A stretch of 64,000 bases of DNA from Idiomarina seosinensis_A (GTDB lineage: Bacteria; Pseudomonadota; Gammaproteobacteria; Enterobacterales; Alteromonadaceae), in the NCBI RefSeq assembly GCF_044797955.1, contig NZ_CP085211.1:124001-188000 (forward strand), given 5' to 3'. Positions 43,444-51,518 of the stretch are shown piece after piece. The position numbers were made by a program, and so were the translations under genes. Below the pieces are notes generated by a model. That model did no database searches, was not told the DNA's origin, and saw only the letters and a program-made list of their open reading frames with translations. Numbering within the stretch: the stretch's first letter is position 1; every line of letters starts with the position of its first letter.

Positions 43444-45465
43444 TTAAAATTGATAACTGGTTTGTAACCAAACGACGCGACCAGGCTCGTTTACCCGGGC
43501 GACTTGCTCAAAGCCGGCGATATTGGCACCGGCACTGCTAACATGCTCAGCGTAAGTTTTATTTAAGATATTATCGATGCCTGAACTGACTTGCCAGGCA
43601 GTACTCAGCGACCAGTTTATATTAGCCGATAGTACGCCATAACCCGGCGTTTTGGCAAAATCGTAACCGATAACATTGCCCCGCCCGATATCGACTTTAT
43701 CCTGTTTTGCTACCAGCCGCCAAACGGCTGCGTAGGTAATATCATTATATTGATACTCGCTGGCAAGACGCAGCTCATCGGCGGGCTGCTGAGGCAAATA
43801 ACGATCGTCTGTGCGGTTAGTGCCGCGGGTAACTGATAAAGCTGCAGAAAGCTGCCAACCAGGCGTTAAAAAGTAACGTCCGGTGGCTTCTCCGCCCCAG
43901 CTTTTAGCTTCGATGTTACGAACCTGTTCCGGCTGCATCATTGGTGCCTGTTCTAATAAAATAAAGTTGTCGATATCACTGTAAAATACGGAACCTTCAA
44001 AGCGCCAACCATCACTGCGCCACTGCACACCCAGATCCAGCTGCTGATTGGTTTCAGGCTCAACAAATAAAGCCGATGCAGAGTCCTGGTAGCGACGGTT
44101 ATTACCAATAGTTTCCCAGTAATCGGGGAAACGCTCTGCCTGACCCCAGCCAGCATACCAATAGCCTTGTCCGAAGCGTTGTTCGATACGTAAAAAACCA
44201 CTCCACAAGTCGTCATCGTGAGTCATATTAGCGGTTGGGTTAGGCTGCATCTGCATCATTGCACCAATGGTTTGCCGCTTGTCAGTCAGCCGCCAGTGAT
44301 CTGCTCGTAAGCCGCTGGTCAGGAACAATTGGCGACCTAACGGCATTTCGTGCTCTGCAAACAGACCTAATTGCGAGGCGGTCGCATCGGCGCTGCGAGG
44401 CAGACTTTGATAAGGTGTTTCTAGTTGGTTACGGCTAATCCGGTCGCGGTGCTCATTTTGGTGGTACTCTGCCCCCACCCGACTCTGCTGATCCTGAATA
44501 AACCGCCACTGACTCTCGGCTCTGATGCCCCGAGAGTAGCGGTCCGGGTTGCGTGCTGTTCGATTAGGCATCATCATTGAAGGGGTGAAATTACGCAGCG
44601 AGTAATTGTCCATAACATGATCGATGTGGTTAACGTAAGCACTGACATCTGCTGAGCGCAGCGTGCCGGAGTTTTCATACTGATAGCTTAGAGCAACACT
44701 GCGTCGTTCAAACTGTGCGCCATCCATTGCGCGGTCAGCATAGGCTGCTTCACTGTCACCCACGCCTAAGCTAAGCTCAAGCAGATGCTCCTGCGAGGGG
44801 GTCCAGGCTAAATCGACATCGCCGCTCCAGCGCTGATAATGGCTGTTAATTTCACGGCCATTACCGTCCTCATAATTATCAGCAGTGGCACCACTTAAAT
44901 TGGTGCGAAGGTAGCCGGATTCATTACCGGCGATGAGTTCCGCACTGGTATTCAAGCGACCAAAACTTGCCGTTGTTGCGTTAAGGTAACCCTCATAACC
45001 CGGCTGGCTAAACCGCAGTGGCTCTCGCTCGAACAGAATGGTCGCCGCGCTGCCGGCGAAGCGAACGCTTTGCGGCCCTTTAATAATAGTGACAGAGTCG
45101 TAGCTTTGCGGTGTTATGTAGGCGGTCGGCGGATCCATCCGGTTACTGCAGCCACCTTGCATCATTTGGCTATCATTAACGATGGTTAGCCGCGAAGCCC
45201 CCATACCGCGAAACAAAGGTTCTGATGACGCACCCCCGTTGCGGGTTGCGCTAAACCCGGCCAAAGTTTTTAAAAAGTCGCCGCCATCATGAGCGGGCAG
45301 TGGCTGCCGGGGCTTTTTAGTATCAATAACCCAAACCCCGGGAGACACCATGGACTCGCCAGTAACAATAACATGCTCATCGATGTGGGTGTCTGCAACC
45401 GGAAGGTCTTGTGCGGTTACGGAAAAAGCAAAAAAGGCTGAGCTTAGCGCAAGGGTATGTCGCAT
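43444..45465 (-). CDS. TonB-dependent copper receptor (OprC/NosA type)
   Basis: 673 residues with a signal peptide (AQ at 18-19). The plug has FRGMGASRLTIVNDSQMMQGGCSNRMDPPTAYITPQSYDSVTIIKGPQSV; the GGCSNRMDPPTAYI stretch is diagnostic of OprC/NosA receptors. Extracellular loops are Met-rich (SMMMPNRTAR, MMQMQPNPTANMTHDD, PMMQPEQ), fitting copper capture. The barrel ends VWLQTSYQF. AAGGAG precedes the ATG at a long spacing of 12 bases. It is first in an operon with a RegB/RegA-like pair. Confidence 0.9.
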   Translation of the reverse strand: MRHTLALSSAFFAFSVTAQDLPVADTHIDEHVIVTGESMVSPGVWVIDTKKPRQPLPAHDGGDFLKTLAGFSATRNGGASSEPLFRGMGASRLTIVNDSQMMQGGCSNRMDPPTAYITPQSYDSVTIIKGPQSVRFAGSAATILFEREPLRFSQPGYEGYLNATTASFGRLNTSAELIAGNESGYLRTNLSGATADNYEDGNGREINSHYQRWSGDVDLAWTPSQEHLLELSLGVGDSEAAYADRAMDGAQFERRSVALSYQYENSGTLRSADVSAYVNHIDHVMDNYSLRNFTPSMMMPNRTARNPDRYSRGIRAESQWRFIQDQQSRVGAEYHQNEHRDRISRNQLETPYQSLPRSADATASQLGLFAEHEMPLGRQLFLTSGLRADHWRLTDKRQTIGAMMQMQPNPTANMTHDDDLWSGFLRIEQRFGQGYWYAGWGQAERFPDYWETIGNNRRYQDSASALFVEPETNQQLDLGVQWRSDGWRFEGSVFYSDIDNFILLEQAPMMQPEQVRNIEAKSWGGEATGRYFLTPGWQLSAALSVTRGTNRTDDRYLPQQPADELRLASEYQYNDITYAAVWRLVAKQDKVDIGRGNVIGYDFAKTPGYGVLSANINWSLSTAWQVSSGIDNILNKTYAEHVSSAGANIAGFEQVARVNEPGRVVWLQTSYQF

Positions 45466-45553
45466 GGCGTTTTTAAACTCCTTAAAAAAGAAGCCGTTAT
45501 TATCGCCTTTAACACCATTTTTTAGGATGCGGCAAAACGTAGCACCCGATTGA

Positions 45554-45577
45554 TAAAAGCGCCGCGCCGGGCGGCGC
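45554..45577 (-). terminator. Rho-independent terminator after the second DUF2892 gene
   Basis: On the minus strand GCGCCGC and GCGGCGC pair over seven bases around CCGGC, followed by TTTT. It lies just after the stop of the DUF2892 gene and before the copper receptor promoter region. Confidence 0.8.
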
Positions 45578-45587
45578 CCGGTAGTGT

Positions 45588-45797
45588 TTACTGAGCCAGT
45601 TCCCGTTCGGTTTTTAAACCAAACACTTTATGCAAAATAATGGCAGCCGGACAAAAGCCGGTAAACGACTGCTGCAGCAAGTTAGCGCCGACAAATACGG
45701 TTAGCCAGACAAAGTTCGGGTGTACCCAGTAGGTCAACCCGACCGACAGTAAAACCATAAATCCCGCAAATGCCATGACGGCTTTTTCTACACTCAT
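45588..45797 (-). CDS. DUF2892 (YgaP-like transmembrane) small protein
   Basis: 69 residues from the ATG at 45797, which follows GAGG; a longer reading to 45839 is not supported by a ribosome site. Two helices: VMAFAGFMVLLSVGLTYWV and FVWLTVFVGANLLQQSFTGFCPAAIIL, with the FCPAAIILHKVFG motif of DUF2892, including the conserved Cys. An FNR box lies just upstream and the IS3 element is inserted 57 bases from the start. A strong terminator follows. Confidence 0.8.
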   Translation of the reverse strand: MSVEKAVMAFAGFMVLLSVGLTYWVHPNFVWLTVFVGANLLQQSFTGFCPAAIILHKVFGLKTERELAQ

Positions 45798-45830
45798 TGT
45801 GAACCTCGCCAGAAGAAAATTTCGTTTAGG

Positions 45831-45844
45831 TTGATGCAACTCAA
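45831..45844. promoter_or_regulatory. Candidate FNR box upstream of the DUF2892 gene
   Basis: TTGATGCAACTCAA matches TTGAT-N4-ATCAA at nine of ten positions. It is centred 40 bases before the DUF2892 ATG, unusually close for an activating site. The IS3 element begins ten bases further out. Confidence 0.5.
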
Positions 45845-45850
45845 ATGACG

Positions 45851-45853
45851 CCC
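45851..45853. repeat. Left target-site duplication (CCC) of the IS3 element
   Basis: CCC precedes the left end and is repeated at 47160-47162 after the right end. Three-base duplications are usual for IS3-group elements. Confidence 0.65.
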
Positions 45854-45903
45854 TGAATCAAACCGGGTTTGTCGGAGGCTAATAATCTTGAGAGAATCAG
45901 CCA

Positions 45904-46227
45904 ATGAACAAAAGAATCACCTATTCACCGGAAGTCCGCGAACGTGCTGTTCGCATGGTTTTGACATCAGAGCATGAGCACTCGTCGCGATGGGCTGCTT
46001 TGGTATCTATTGCATCCAAAATTGGTTGTACTCCAGAAACCTTAAGGTCCTGGGTCAACAAAATGGAGGTCGACTCAGGCAAGAAGCCAGGGGTCACCAG
46101 TGATGCCGCAGCCAGAATGAAAGAGCTCGAGCGAGAGAACAAAGAGCTCAAGCAGGCTAACGAGATCCTGAAAAAAGCTGCTGCATTTTTTGCGCAGGCG
46201 GAGCTCGACCGCAAACCGAAGAAATAG
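45904..46227 (+). CDS. IS3-family transposase OrfA
   Basis: 107 residues. Helix-turn-helix of the IS3 OrfA type (ITYSPEVRERAVRMV, then KIGCTPETLRSWVNKMEVD), followed by a leucine-zipper-like helix (KELERENKELKQANEILKKAAAFF). It binds the IS ends. An A-rich run at 46171-46176 (AAAAAAG context) is the candidate site for -1 frameshifting into orfB. Confidence 0.9.
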   Translation: MNKRITYSPEVRERAVRMVLTSEHEHSSRWAALVSIASKIGCTPETLRSWVNKMEVDSGKKPGVTSDAAARMKELERENKELKQANEILKKAAAFFAQAELDRKPKK

Positions 46228-46253
46228 TCCAGTTTATTGATGCTCACCGGGCG

Positions 46254-47120
46254 TTGTATGGTGTCGAGCCAATCTGTCGGGTCTTAAAGATTGCACCATC
46301 AACGTATTATCGCTGCAAGTCACTTGAAGCGGAGCCAGAGCGTCGCTGCCAGCGTTTTCATCAGGATGAAGCACTAAAACCAGAAATTCTACGCGTATGG
46401 CAGGAAAACCGCAGCTGCTATGGCGTCAGAAAAGTGTGGAAACAGATGATACGAGAAGGCTTTACGGTTGCCCGTTGCACGGTCGCCAGGTTGATGACCG
46501 TTCAGGGCCTTCGTGGTGTGCGCCGAGGTCGCGGCTGTGTCACGACCATTCCCGATGACAGTGCGGATAAACCATTAGATTTGGTCAATCGTGAGTTTAC
46601 TGCGCAGCGCCCGAATCAACTGTGGGTCGCAGACATCACCTACGTCGCGACCTGGTCAGGTTTTGTTTATGTCGCCTTTGTCACCGATGTTTTCTCGCGC
46701 AAGATTGTTGGTTGGCGTGTGATGAAATCGATGCAGACACAGTTAATCCTGGACGCCTTAGAGCAAGCATTATGGTCACGAGGAAAACCGAAAGGCGTTA
46801 TTCACCACAGTGACCGCGGTAGCCAGTATGTGTCTATTCGCTACTCAGAGCGACTGTCAGAAGCGGGTTTTAGTGCGTCAGTTGGAAGTGTTGGGGACTC
46901 GTATGATAACGCGCTAGCTGAAACGATTAACGGCCTGTATAAAGCGGAAGTCATCTACAAAGACGGACCCTGGCGAGGGCTCGAGCAAGTCGAACTGGCA
47001 ACACTCGATTGGGTCGACTGGTTCAACAATAAGCGCCTGTTGAGTCCCATCGGGGATATTCCACCTGCTGAGTATGAAGATAACTATTATCGACAACTAG
47101 CAGAAGATGAGGCAGCATGA
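46254..47120 (+). CDS. IS3-family transposase OrfB (DDE integrase domain)
   Basis: 288 residues in the -1 frame relative to OrfA; the frame is open upstream through EEIVQFIDAHRALYGVEPICRVL, so the product is most likely an OrfAB fusion made by frameshifting; the TTG at 46254 is only the first possible initiator. The HTH_21 region (YGVRKVWKQMIREGF) precedes the rve core with D in WVADITYV, D in HHSDRGSQY and E in ALAETINGLYK. It catalyses transposition. Confidence 0.9.
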   Translation: MYGVEPICRVLKIAPSTYYRCKSLEAEPERRCQRFHQDEALKPEILRVWQENRSCYGVRKVWKQMIREGFTVARCTVARLMTVQGLRGVRRGRGCVTTIPDDSADKPLDLVNREFTAQRPNQLWVADITYVATWSGFVYVAFVTDVFSRKIVGWRVMKSMQTQLILDALEQALWSRGKPKGVIHHSDRGSQYVSIRYSERLSEAGFSASVGSVGDSYDNALAETINGLYKAEVIYKDGPWRGLEQVELATLDWVDWFNNKRLLSPIGDIPPAEYEDNYYRQLAEDEAA

Positions 47121-47159
47121 CTCAAACAAATACGCCTCCGAATTTACCGGTTCGATTCA

Positions 47160-47162
47160 CCC
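47160..47162. repeat. Right target-site duplication (CCC) of the IS3 element
   Basis: Copy of the CCC found before the left end at 45851-45853. Removing the element with one copy rejoins the deoD/DUF2892 intergenic region. Confidence 0.65.
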
Positions 47163-47233
47163 TGCTATGTTCAGATACGCTTGCTGAGCCAGCCAAATGA
47201 AGCTTAAAGACAATTAAGGATAAAGCATAATAT

Positions 47234-47953
47234 ATGACAACGCCACACATTCAAGCACAAGCCGGAGAGATTGCCGAAAGCTGCCTGCTGCCAGGCGATC
47301 CTTTGCGGGCAAAATTTATTGCCGAGCATTTTCTAGCGCAACCCAGGCAAATCAATGCCACGCGCAATATGTTGGGGTACACCGGTACATACCGGGGGCG
47401 CCCGGTGTCGGTGATGGGAACGGGAATGGGCATGCCCAGCTGCATGCTGTATGCGGAAGAATTAATCCGCGAGTACCGGGTTAAGCGGCTAATACGGGTT
47501 GGCTCCTGTGGTTCAACCGATGCTGGTATTACTGTTAACGATCTGCTCATCGCGGCGTCGGCTTCGACGGATTCGAGCGCCAACCGTAATCAGTTTAATG
47601 GGTATGATTTTGCCGCAGCGGCCGATTTTAATTTACTTGAGACTGCCGTTAACGCAGCCAGGCAGCAAGTGGCGCGATTTCATGTCGGTAATGTATTTTC
47701 CACTGACAGCTTTTATCATCCCGACAAAAAGTTAGTTGCGACCCTAAACCGTATGCATATCCTTGCCATCGAAATGGAGGCTGCCGGGCTATACGCAGTG
47801 GCTGCCCGGCATCGAGCGCAGGCGCTGGCTATTTTGACGGTATCCGATGACTTAGTAACGCAACAGCATCTGTCAGCTGAGCAGCGAGAGCGCTCATTTC
47901 AGCAGATGATCACTCTGGCGCTGGACACCGCTATAGCCGGATATCCGGATTAA
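47234..47953 (+). CDS. deoD: Purine-nucleoside phosphorylase, DeoD type
   Basis: 239 residues, the length of hexameric DeoD. Motifs: LLPGDPLRAKFIAEHFL (phosphate), GTGMGMPS, RVGSCGST, and AIEMEAAGLYAVA with SDDL (Asp204-type catalytic residue). It splits purine nucleosides using phosphate to base plus ribose 1-phosphate. AAGGA precedes the ATG. The IS3 element ends 74 bases upstream and may have replaced part of its promoter region. Its TAA interlocks with the stop of the convergent gcdH gene (TTAA). Confidence 0.93.
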   Translation: MTTPHIQAQAGEIAESCLLPGDPLRAKFIAEHFLAQPRQINATRNMLGYTGTYRGRPVSVMGTGMGMPSCMLYAEELIREYRVKRLIRVGSCGSTDAGITVNDLLIAASASTDSSANRNQFNGYDFAAAADFNLLETAVNAARQQVARFHVGNVFSTDSFYHPDKKLVATLNRMHILAIEMEAAGLYAVAARHRAQALAILTVSDDLVTQQHLSAEQRERSFQQMITLALDTAIAGYPD

Positions 47954-49122
47954 AATGCAGCCAGGCCTGTTTGTGCTCTGCCTAAAATGAGGGCATGAAT
48001 ATCCTGAGTACCTTCATAGGTGTTAACGGCCTCCAGATTCATAACATGGCGGATCACATGGTACTCGTCAGAAACGCCGTTGCCGCCGTGCATATCGCGG
48101 GCCTGGCGGGCGATATCAAGAGCTTTGGCGCAATTGTTGCGTTTAATCAATGATACAGCGGCTGGATTTAAGGTTCCTTTATCCAGCTCTCGTCCCGCTT
48201 GCAGTGCGGCCAGCAAGCCCAGGCTGATGTCAGTTTGCATATCCGCCAGTTTTTTCTGAATCAACTGGGTGGCTGCCAGGGGCCGGCCAAACTGTGTGCG
48301 ATCCAGCGTATACTGGCGTGCTGCATGCCAACAAAACTCTGCTGCTCCCAGGCTTCCCCAGGCAATACCATAACGGGCTTTGTTAAGGCAGCTAAAAGGT
48401 CCTTTTAAACCGCTGACATTGGGTAATAACTGTTGCTCGGGTACGGCAACGTCCTCCATCACGATTTCGCCGGTAATCGATGCCCGTAATGAGAATTTCC
48501 CCTCAATTTTCGGGGCACTCAGGCCGGGCATATTTTTTTCTAAAATAAAGCCCCGGATCTGGTCGTCAAGTTTTGCCCAGACTACAAAGACATCAGCAAT
48601 TGGAGAGTTGGTTATCCAGGTTTTGCTGCCATTCAGAACATAACCATCGGCTGTACGAGTTGCAACGCTGCGCATGCTGGCCGGATCGGAGCCGGCATCG
48701 GGTTCGGTTAGCCCAAAACAGCCAATCCACTCACCACTGGCCAGCTTTGGCAGGTACTTTTGCTGTTGCTCACTGCTGCCAAAGGCATAAATAGGGTGCA
48801 TGACCAACGATGACTGAACACTCATTGCACTGCGATAACCGCTGTCGACGCGCTCAATTTCACGGGCTATCAGTCCATAACAAATGTGATTAACGCCAGC
48901 TCCGCCAAACTGCTCGGGTATGGTAGCGCCCAGCAAGCCCATATCACCCAAATCGGTCATAATATCGCGATCAAAATGTTCGCGACGGTTGGCTATCAGA
49001 ACACGCGGCATCAACTGTTGCTGGGCATATTGATGAGCACTGTTCTGTACCATACGCTCTTCGTCGCTCAGCAAAGCACTCATATTGAGCGGATCCTGCC
49101 AGTTAAATGCGGGTTGGGGCAT
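47950..49122 (-). CDS. gcdH: Glutaryl-CoA dehydrogenase-like acyl-CoA dehydrogenase
   Basis: 390 residues. GCFGLTEPDAGSDPASM and TWITNSPIADVFVVWAK are the FAD/acyl-CoA motifs; the C-terminal NTYEGTQDIHALILGRAQTG contains the catalytic Glu in the glutaryl-CoA dehydrogenase pattern. It oxidises and decarboxylates glutaryl-CoA to crotonyl-CoA in lysine and tryptophan breakdown, handing electrons to ETF. It begins 32 bases after fnr on the same strand, with GGAG before the ATG, so it may share the trhP-yfhL-fnr transcript. Confidence 0.88.
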   Translation of the reverse strand: MPQPAFNWQDPLNMSALLSDEERMVQNSAHQYAQQQLMPRVLIANRREHFDRDIMTDLGDMGLLGATIPEQFGGAGVNHICYGLIAREIERVDSGYRSAMSVQSSLVMHPIYAFGSSEQQQKYLPKLASGEWIGCFGLTEPDAGSDPASMRSVATRTADGYVLNGSKTWITNSPIADVFVVWAKLDDQIRGFILEKNMPGLSAPKIEGKFSLRASITGEIVMEDVAVPEQQLLPNVSGLKGPFSCLNKARYGIAWGSLGAAEFCWHAARQYTLDRTQFGRPLAATQLIQKKLADMQTDISLGLLAALQAGRELDKGTLNPAAVSLIKRNNCAKALDIARQARDMHGGNGVSDEYHVIRHVMNLEAVNTYEGTQDIHALILGRAQTGLAAF

Positions 49123-49154
49123 GACGTTCTCCGTAGGTCAGGGGGCAGAGGTAG

Positions 49155-49880
49155 TTAACTTAACAGTCTTTCAAGAACTGCAGGTTCCTTTATCTTTAGC
49201 ATCGACTGCTGCGTATCAATAATTCCTTGCTGCTTAAAAGACGTGAAAATTCGGCTAACGGTTTCGACGGCCAGACCCAAATAATTAGCAATGTCGGTGC
49301 GCGTCATCGGCAAGCGGAATTCGTAGCGCGAGAACCCGTGTTCAAAAAAATGTTTGCTAATGGACAGTATAAAAGACGCAATGCGCTGCTCTGCAGAGGT
49401 GTTTACAACACTTAAATAATGGGCGTTGCGTTGCTCCAGGCGCTGGCTTAATAACTGCAGCAGATTTTTATCAACACCGGAAAAATCCTGTGCAAAAAGC
49501 CGGTTAAGCTTTATTTCGCAGAGCATGGAGGTTTCAAGCGCTTCACAGTAAGTCACCGCGGCACCTTTAGAGATGGACTCCATGCCAATGATGTCACCAG
49601 CCAGATGAAAGCTGGTTATCTGCTGTTTACCTTCCCGATCAATAGTGTAGCACTTAACCGATCCGCTTTTTATGGCAAAGAGTGAATGCATGGGCTGATC
49701 AGGACTGTAAACTGTTGATTTTTTTGCATAGACATGCGGTTCTCGGCTGCTCTTGTCCAGCCGTTCAATCTCACTGGGAATCAACCCGGCCGGTACACAA
49801 ATGGACTGCATGCAGCACTGATTACACTGTATGGGATTGCGCATAGCCACCTCAGCTTGATCTTTTCGGGTACGAGTCAT
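49155..49880 (-). CDS. fnr: FNR family oxygen-responsive transcription regulator
   Basis: 241 residues. The Fe-S ligands are C19, C22 and C28 plus C121 in TSMLCEI, the same spacing as E. coli FNR (20, 23, 29, 122). The cNMP-binding-like core follows, and the HTH has TRTDIANYLGLAVETVSR; the E-x2-SR recognition residues match those that read TTGAT half sites. It should control anaerobic genes, several of which lie in this window with such boxes. It is 11 bases after yfhL, within the trhP-yfhL-fnr run. Confidence 0.95.
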   Translation of the reverse strand: MTRTRKDQAEVAMRNPIQCNQCCMQSICVPAGLIPSEIERLDKSSREPHVYAKKSTVYSPDQPMHSLFAIKSGSVKCYTIDREGKQQITSFHLAGDIIGMESISKGAAVTYCEALETSMLCEIKLNRLFAQDFSGVDKNLLQLLSQRLEQRNAHYLSVVNTSAEQRIASFILSISKHFFEHGFSRYEFRLPMTRTDIANYLGLAVETVSRIFTSFKQQGIIDTQQSMLKIKEPAVLERLLS

Positions 49881-49891
49881 GTTTGGAAGCC

Positions 49892-50083
49892 TTAATCAGT
49901 TAAAATATCAACAGCATCTACCGGACACACAGCGTGACAGCTAGGCTTATCGTAATAGCCCTCACACTCAATGCACAGTGACTGATTAATTTCGTAATGT
50001 TCGGCGCCCATATCAATGGCATCAACCGGACATTCGGGTACGCACATGTCACAATTTATACACTCTTCATTAATGACTATCAT
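49892..50083 (-). CDS. yfhL: YfhL-type 2[4Fe-4S] ferredoxin
   Basis: 63 residues. Two four-Cys cluster motifs: INCDMCVPECPVDAID at the N-terminus and CIECEGYYDKPSCHAVCPVDA with the insertion between the second and third Cys that marks the YfhL/Alvin family. It is a low-potential electron carrier. It sits between trhP and fnr. YfhL in E. coli has been genetically linked to RNA hydroxylation by the related U32 enzyme RlhA, so it may feed electrons or clusters to the TrhP encoded upstream. Confidence 0.92.
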   Translation of the reverse strand: MIVINEECINCDMCVPECPVDAIDMGAEHYEINQSLCIECEGYYDKPSCHAVCPVDAVDILTD

Positions 50084-50120
50084 AGCGCTTTGCTCACGGT
50101 TTAAACAACAATTTAATGGC

Positions 50121-51416
50121 TTATAGCTTAATCAGCATTGCGTACGGAATATCTTCCCGGGCCACCGGTAACTGAGTTTGGACGACCACCTGATAACCAG
50201 AACCTGGCGCCCGAATCATAGGGCTCCCCTTATCATCGGTCAGAGCTTGTACACTAAACGTCTGATTGCATGATGGTGTCATCAGCAGCACGGTGTCACC
50301 CACCGAGAAGGCGTTTTTTACCTCAACCAAATACTGTTGTTCGGCTTGCTCATTAAGTAACTGACCCACTAGCAGCTGTTCGCCCTCGCTGTGTGAGCGC
50401 TCATAATTTTGCAGGTCCTGAGATGAGTGGCGCTTTAAAAAACCATGGGTAAAGCCGCGGTTTGCCATACCGCTAAGGTCGTTTAGCAACTGAGGATTAA
50501 AAGTCCGGCCGGCAGCCGCATCGTCTATAGCCTGACGATAGACCTGTGCTGTTCGGGCGACGTAGTAGTCGGACTTAGTTCGCCCCTCAATTTTTAGTGA
50601 ATGAACCCCTAACCTAACCAGTTCATCCACCAGATCGACGGCCCGGAGGTCTTTTGAGTTCATGATATAGCTACCGTGTTGATCCTCATCCAGCAGCATT
50701 AAATCCTGAGGTTGCTTTGGGTCGCCTAATAACACCGGGTCCGGTACCTCATTAGCCGGAACATACTGTCCCACCGCATCGGTTGTTGCTTCGTGCACCT
50801 GATAACCCCAGCGACAGGCGTTAGTACAGGCGCCCTGGTTAGGGTCACGTTTATTCATGTAACCCGATAGCAGACAGCGACCCGAGTAAGCCATACACAA
50901 TGCACCGTGGACAAAAACCTCCAGCTCCAGTTCGGGTACTTGTGTTCGCATTTCCGCAATTTCCGACAAGGATAGTTCGCGCGATAAAATCACCCGTTCT
51001 ATGCCTTGCTGTTGCCAAAACTTTAAAGCCGCCCAGTTGATAGTGTTGGCCTGTACTGATAAGTGCAGAGCCTGCTGAGGATAATGCTCACGTAACAGTA
51101 AGATAACACCCGGGTCTGAGACGATAAGTGCATCCGGTCCCAAAGCGATAATTTTGCCCATATGCTCGACAAAGGTTTTTAACTTGGCATTGTGGGGCGC
51201 GATATTCACCACCACATAAAAGCGTTTGCCATGTTGATGCGCGTATTCGATGGCGGCGCCCATATTCGCTATGGTAAAAGCGTTATTGCGGACACGCAGG
51301 CTGTAGCGGGGCTCGCCGGCATAAACGGCGTCAGCGCCATAAGCAAAGGCCATTTTCATAGCTGCAGGGTTGCCGGCAGGGCATAGAAGTTCGGGTTTAG
51401 AGACGTTTGTGACCAT
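50121..51416 (-). CDS. trhP: U32 family tRNA hydroxylation protein TrhP (YegQ)
   Basis: 431 residues. KPELLCPAGNPAAMKMAFAYGADAVYAGEPRYSLRVRNNAF, HLSVQANTINWAALKFWQQQGIERVILSRELSL, FVHGALCMAYSGRCLLSGY and ACRWGY match YegQ closely; the Cys residues in the latter motifs are the cluster ligands suggested for the family. TrhP makes 5-hydroxyuridine at wobble position 34 of tRNA using prephenate-derived oxygen. It heads trhP-yfhL-fnr, and an FNR box lies at its translation start. Confidence 0.93.
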   Translation of the reverse strand: MVTNVSKPELLCPAGNPAAMKMAFAYGADAVYAGEPRYSLRVRNNAFTIANMGAAIEYAHQHGKRFYVVVNIAPHNAKLKTFVEHMGKIIALGPDALIVSDPGVILLLREHYPQQALHLSVQANTINWAALKFWQQQGIERVILSRELSLSEIAEMRTQVPELELEVFVHGALCMAYSGRCLLSGYMNKRDPNQGACTNACRWGYQVHEATTDAVGQYVPANEVPDPVLLGDPKQPQDLMLLDEDQHGSYIMNSKDLRAVDLVDELVRLGVHSLKIEGRTKSDYYVARTAQVYRQAIDDAAAGRTFNPQLLNDLSGMANRGFTHGFLKRHSSQDLQNYERSHSEGEQLLVGQLLNEQAEQQYLVEVKNAFSVGDTVLLMTPSCNQTFSVQALTDDKGSPMIRAPGSGYQVVVQTQLPVAREDIPYAMLIKL

Positions 51417-51423
51417 GGACAGC

Positions 51424-51437
51424 TTGATTTAGATCAG
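51424..51437. promoter_or_regulatory. FNR box at the trhP start
   Basis: TTGATTTAGATCAG matches the FNR consensus at nine of ten positions. It is centred only 14 bases upstream of the trhP ATG, where bound FNR would block transcription initiation or elongation. This suggests repression, including autorepression of fnr if the operon is continuous. Confidence 0.7.
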
Positions 51438-51483
51438 TTTTTAAAAGTTGGGTGGAGGTTAACAAAATTAGAAACCCTAATTG

Positions 51484-51497
51484 TTGATACAAATCAA
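51484..51497. promoter_or_regulatory. Perfect FNR box between trhP and tpm
   Basis: TTGATACAAATCAA is an exact TTGAT-N4-ATCAA site, centred about 74 bases from both the trhP and tpm start codons. To the right a -10 element GATAAT (51519-51524) stands at the spacing expected for a class II activated promoter driving tpm. Confidence 0.8.
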
Positions 51498-51518
51498 AGT
51501 CACGAGGTGTAGGCTAAA

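Larger units (their letters stand above)
45854..47159 (+). mobile_element. Complete IS3-family insertion sequence, 1306 bases
   Basis: The element starts TGAATC and ends GATTCA. The 26-base terminal inverted repeats (45854-45879 and 47134-47159) match at 20 positions in three blocks: TGAATC, AACCGG and TCGGAGGC. It carries orfA and orfB in the overlapping -1 arrangement of IS3 elements, with the DDE catalytic triad intact, and is flanked by CCC duplications. Ends, genes and duplication are all intact, so insertion was probably recent. It separates the DUF2892 gene from deoD. Confidence 0.92.

Noticed and set aside
43148..43471. Alternative 107-residue reading frame over the RegB-like kinase start
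   Set aside because: It runs out of frame through the kinase membrane region and has no recognisable domain; the kinase frame explains the sequence.
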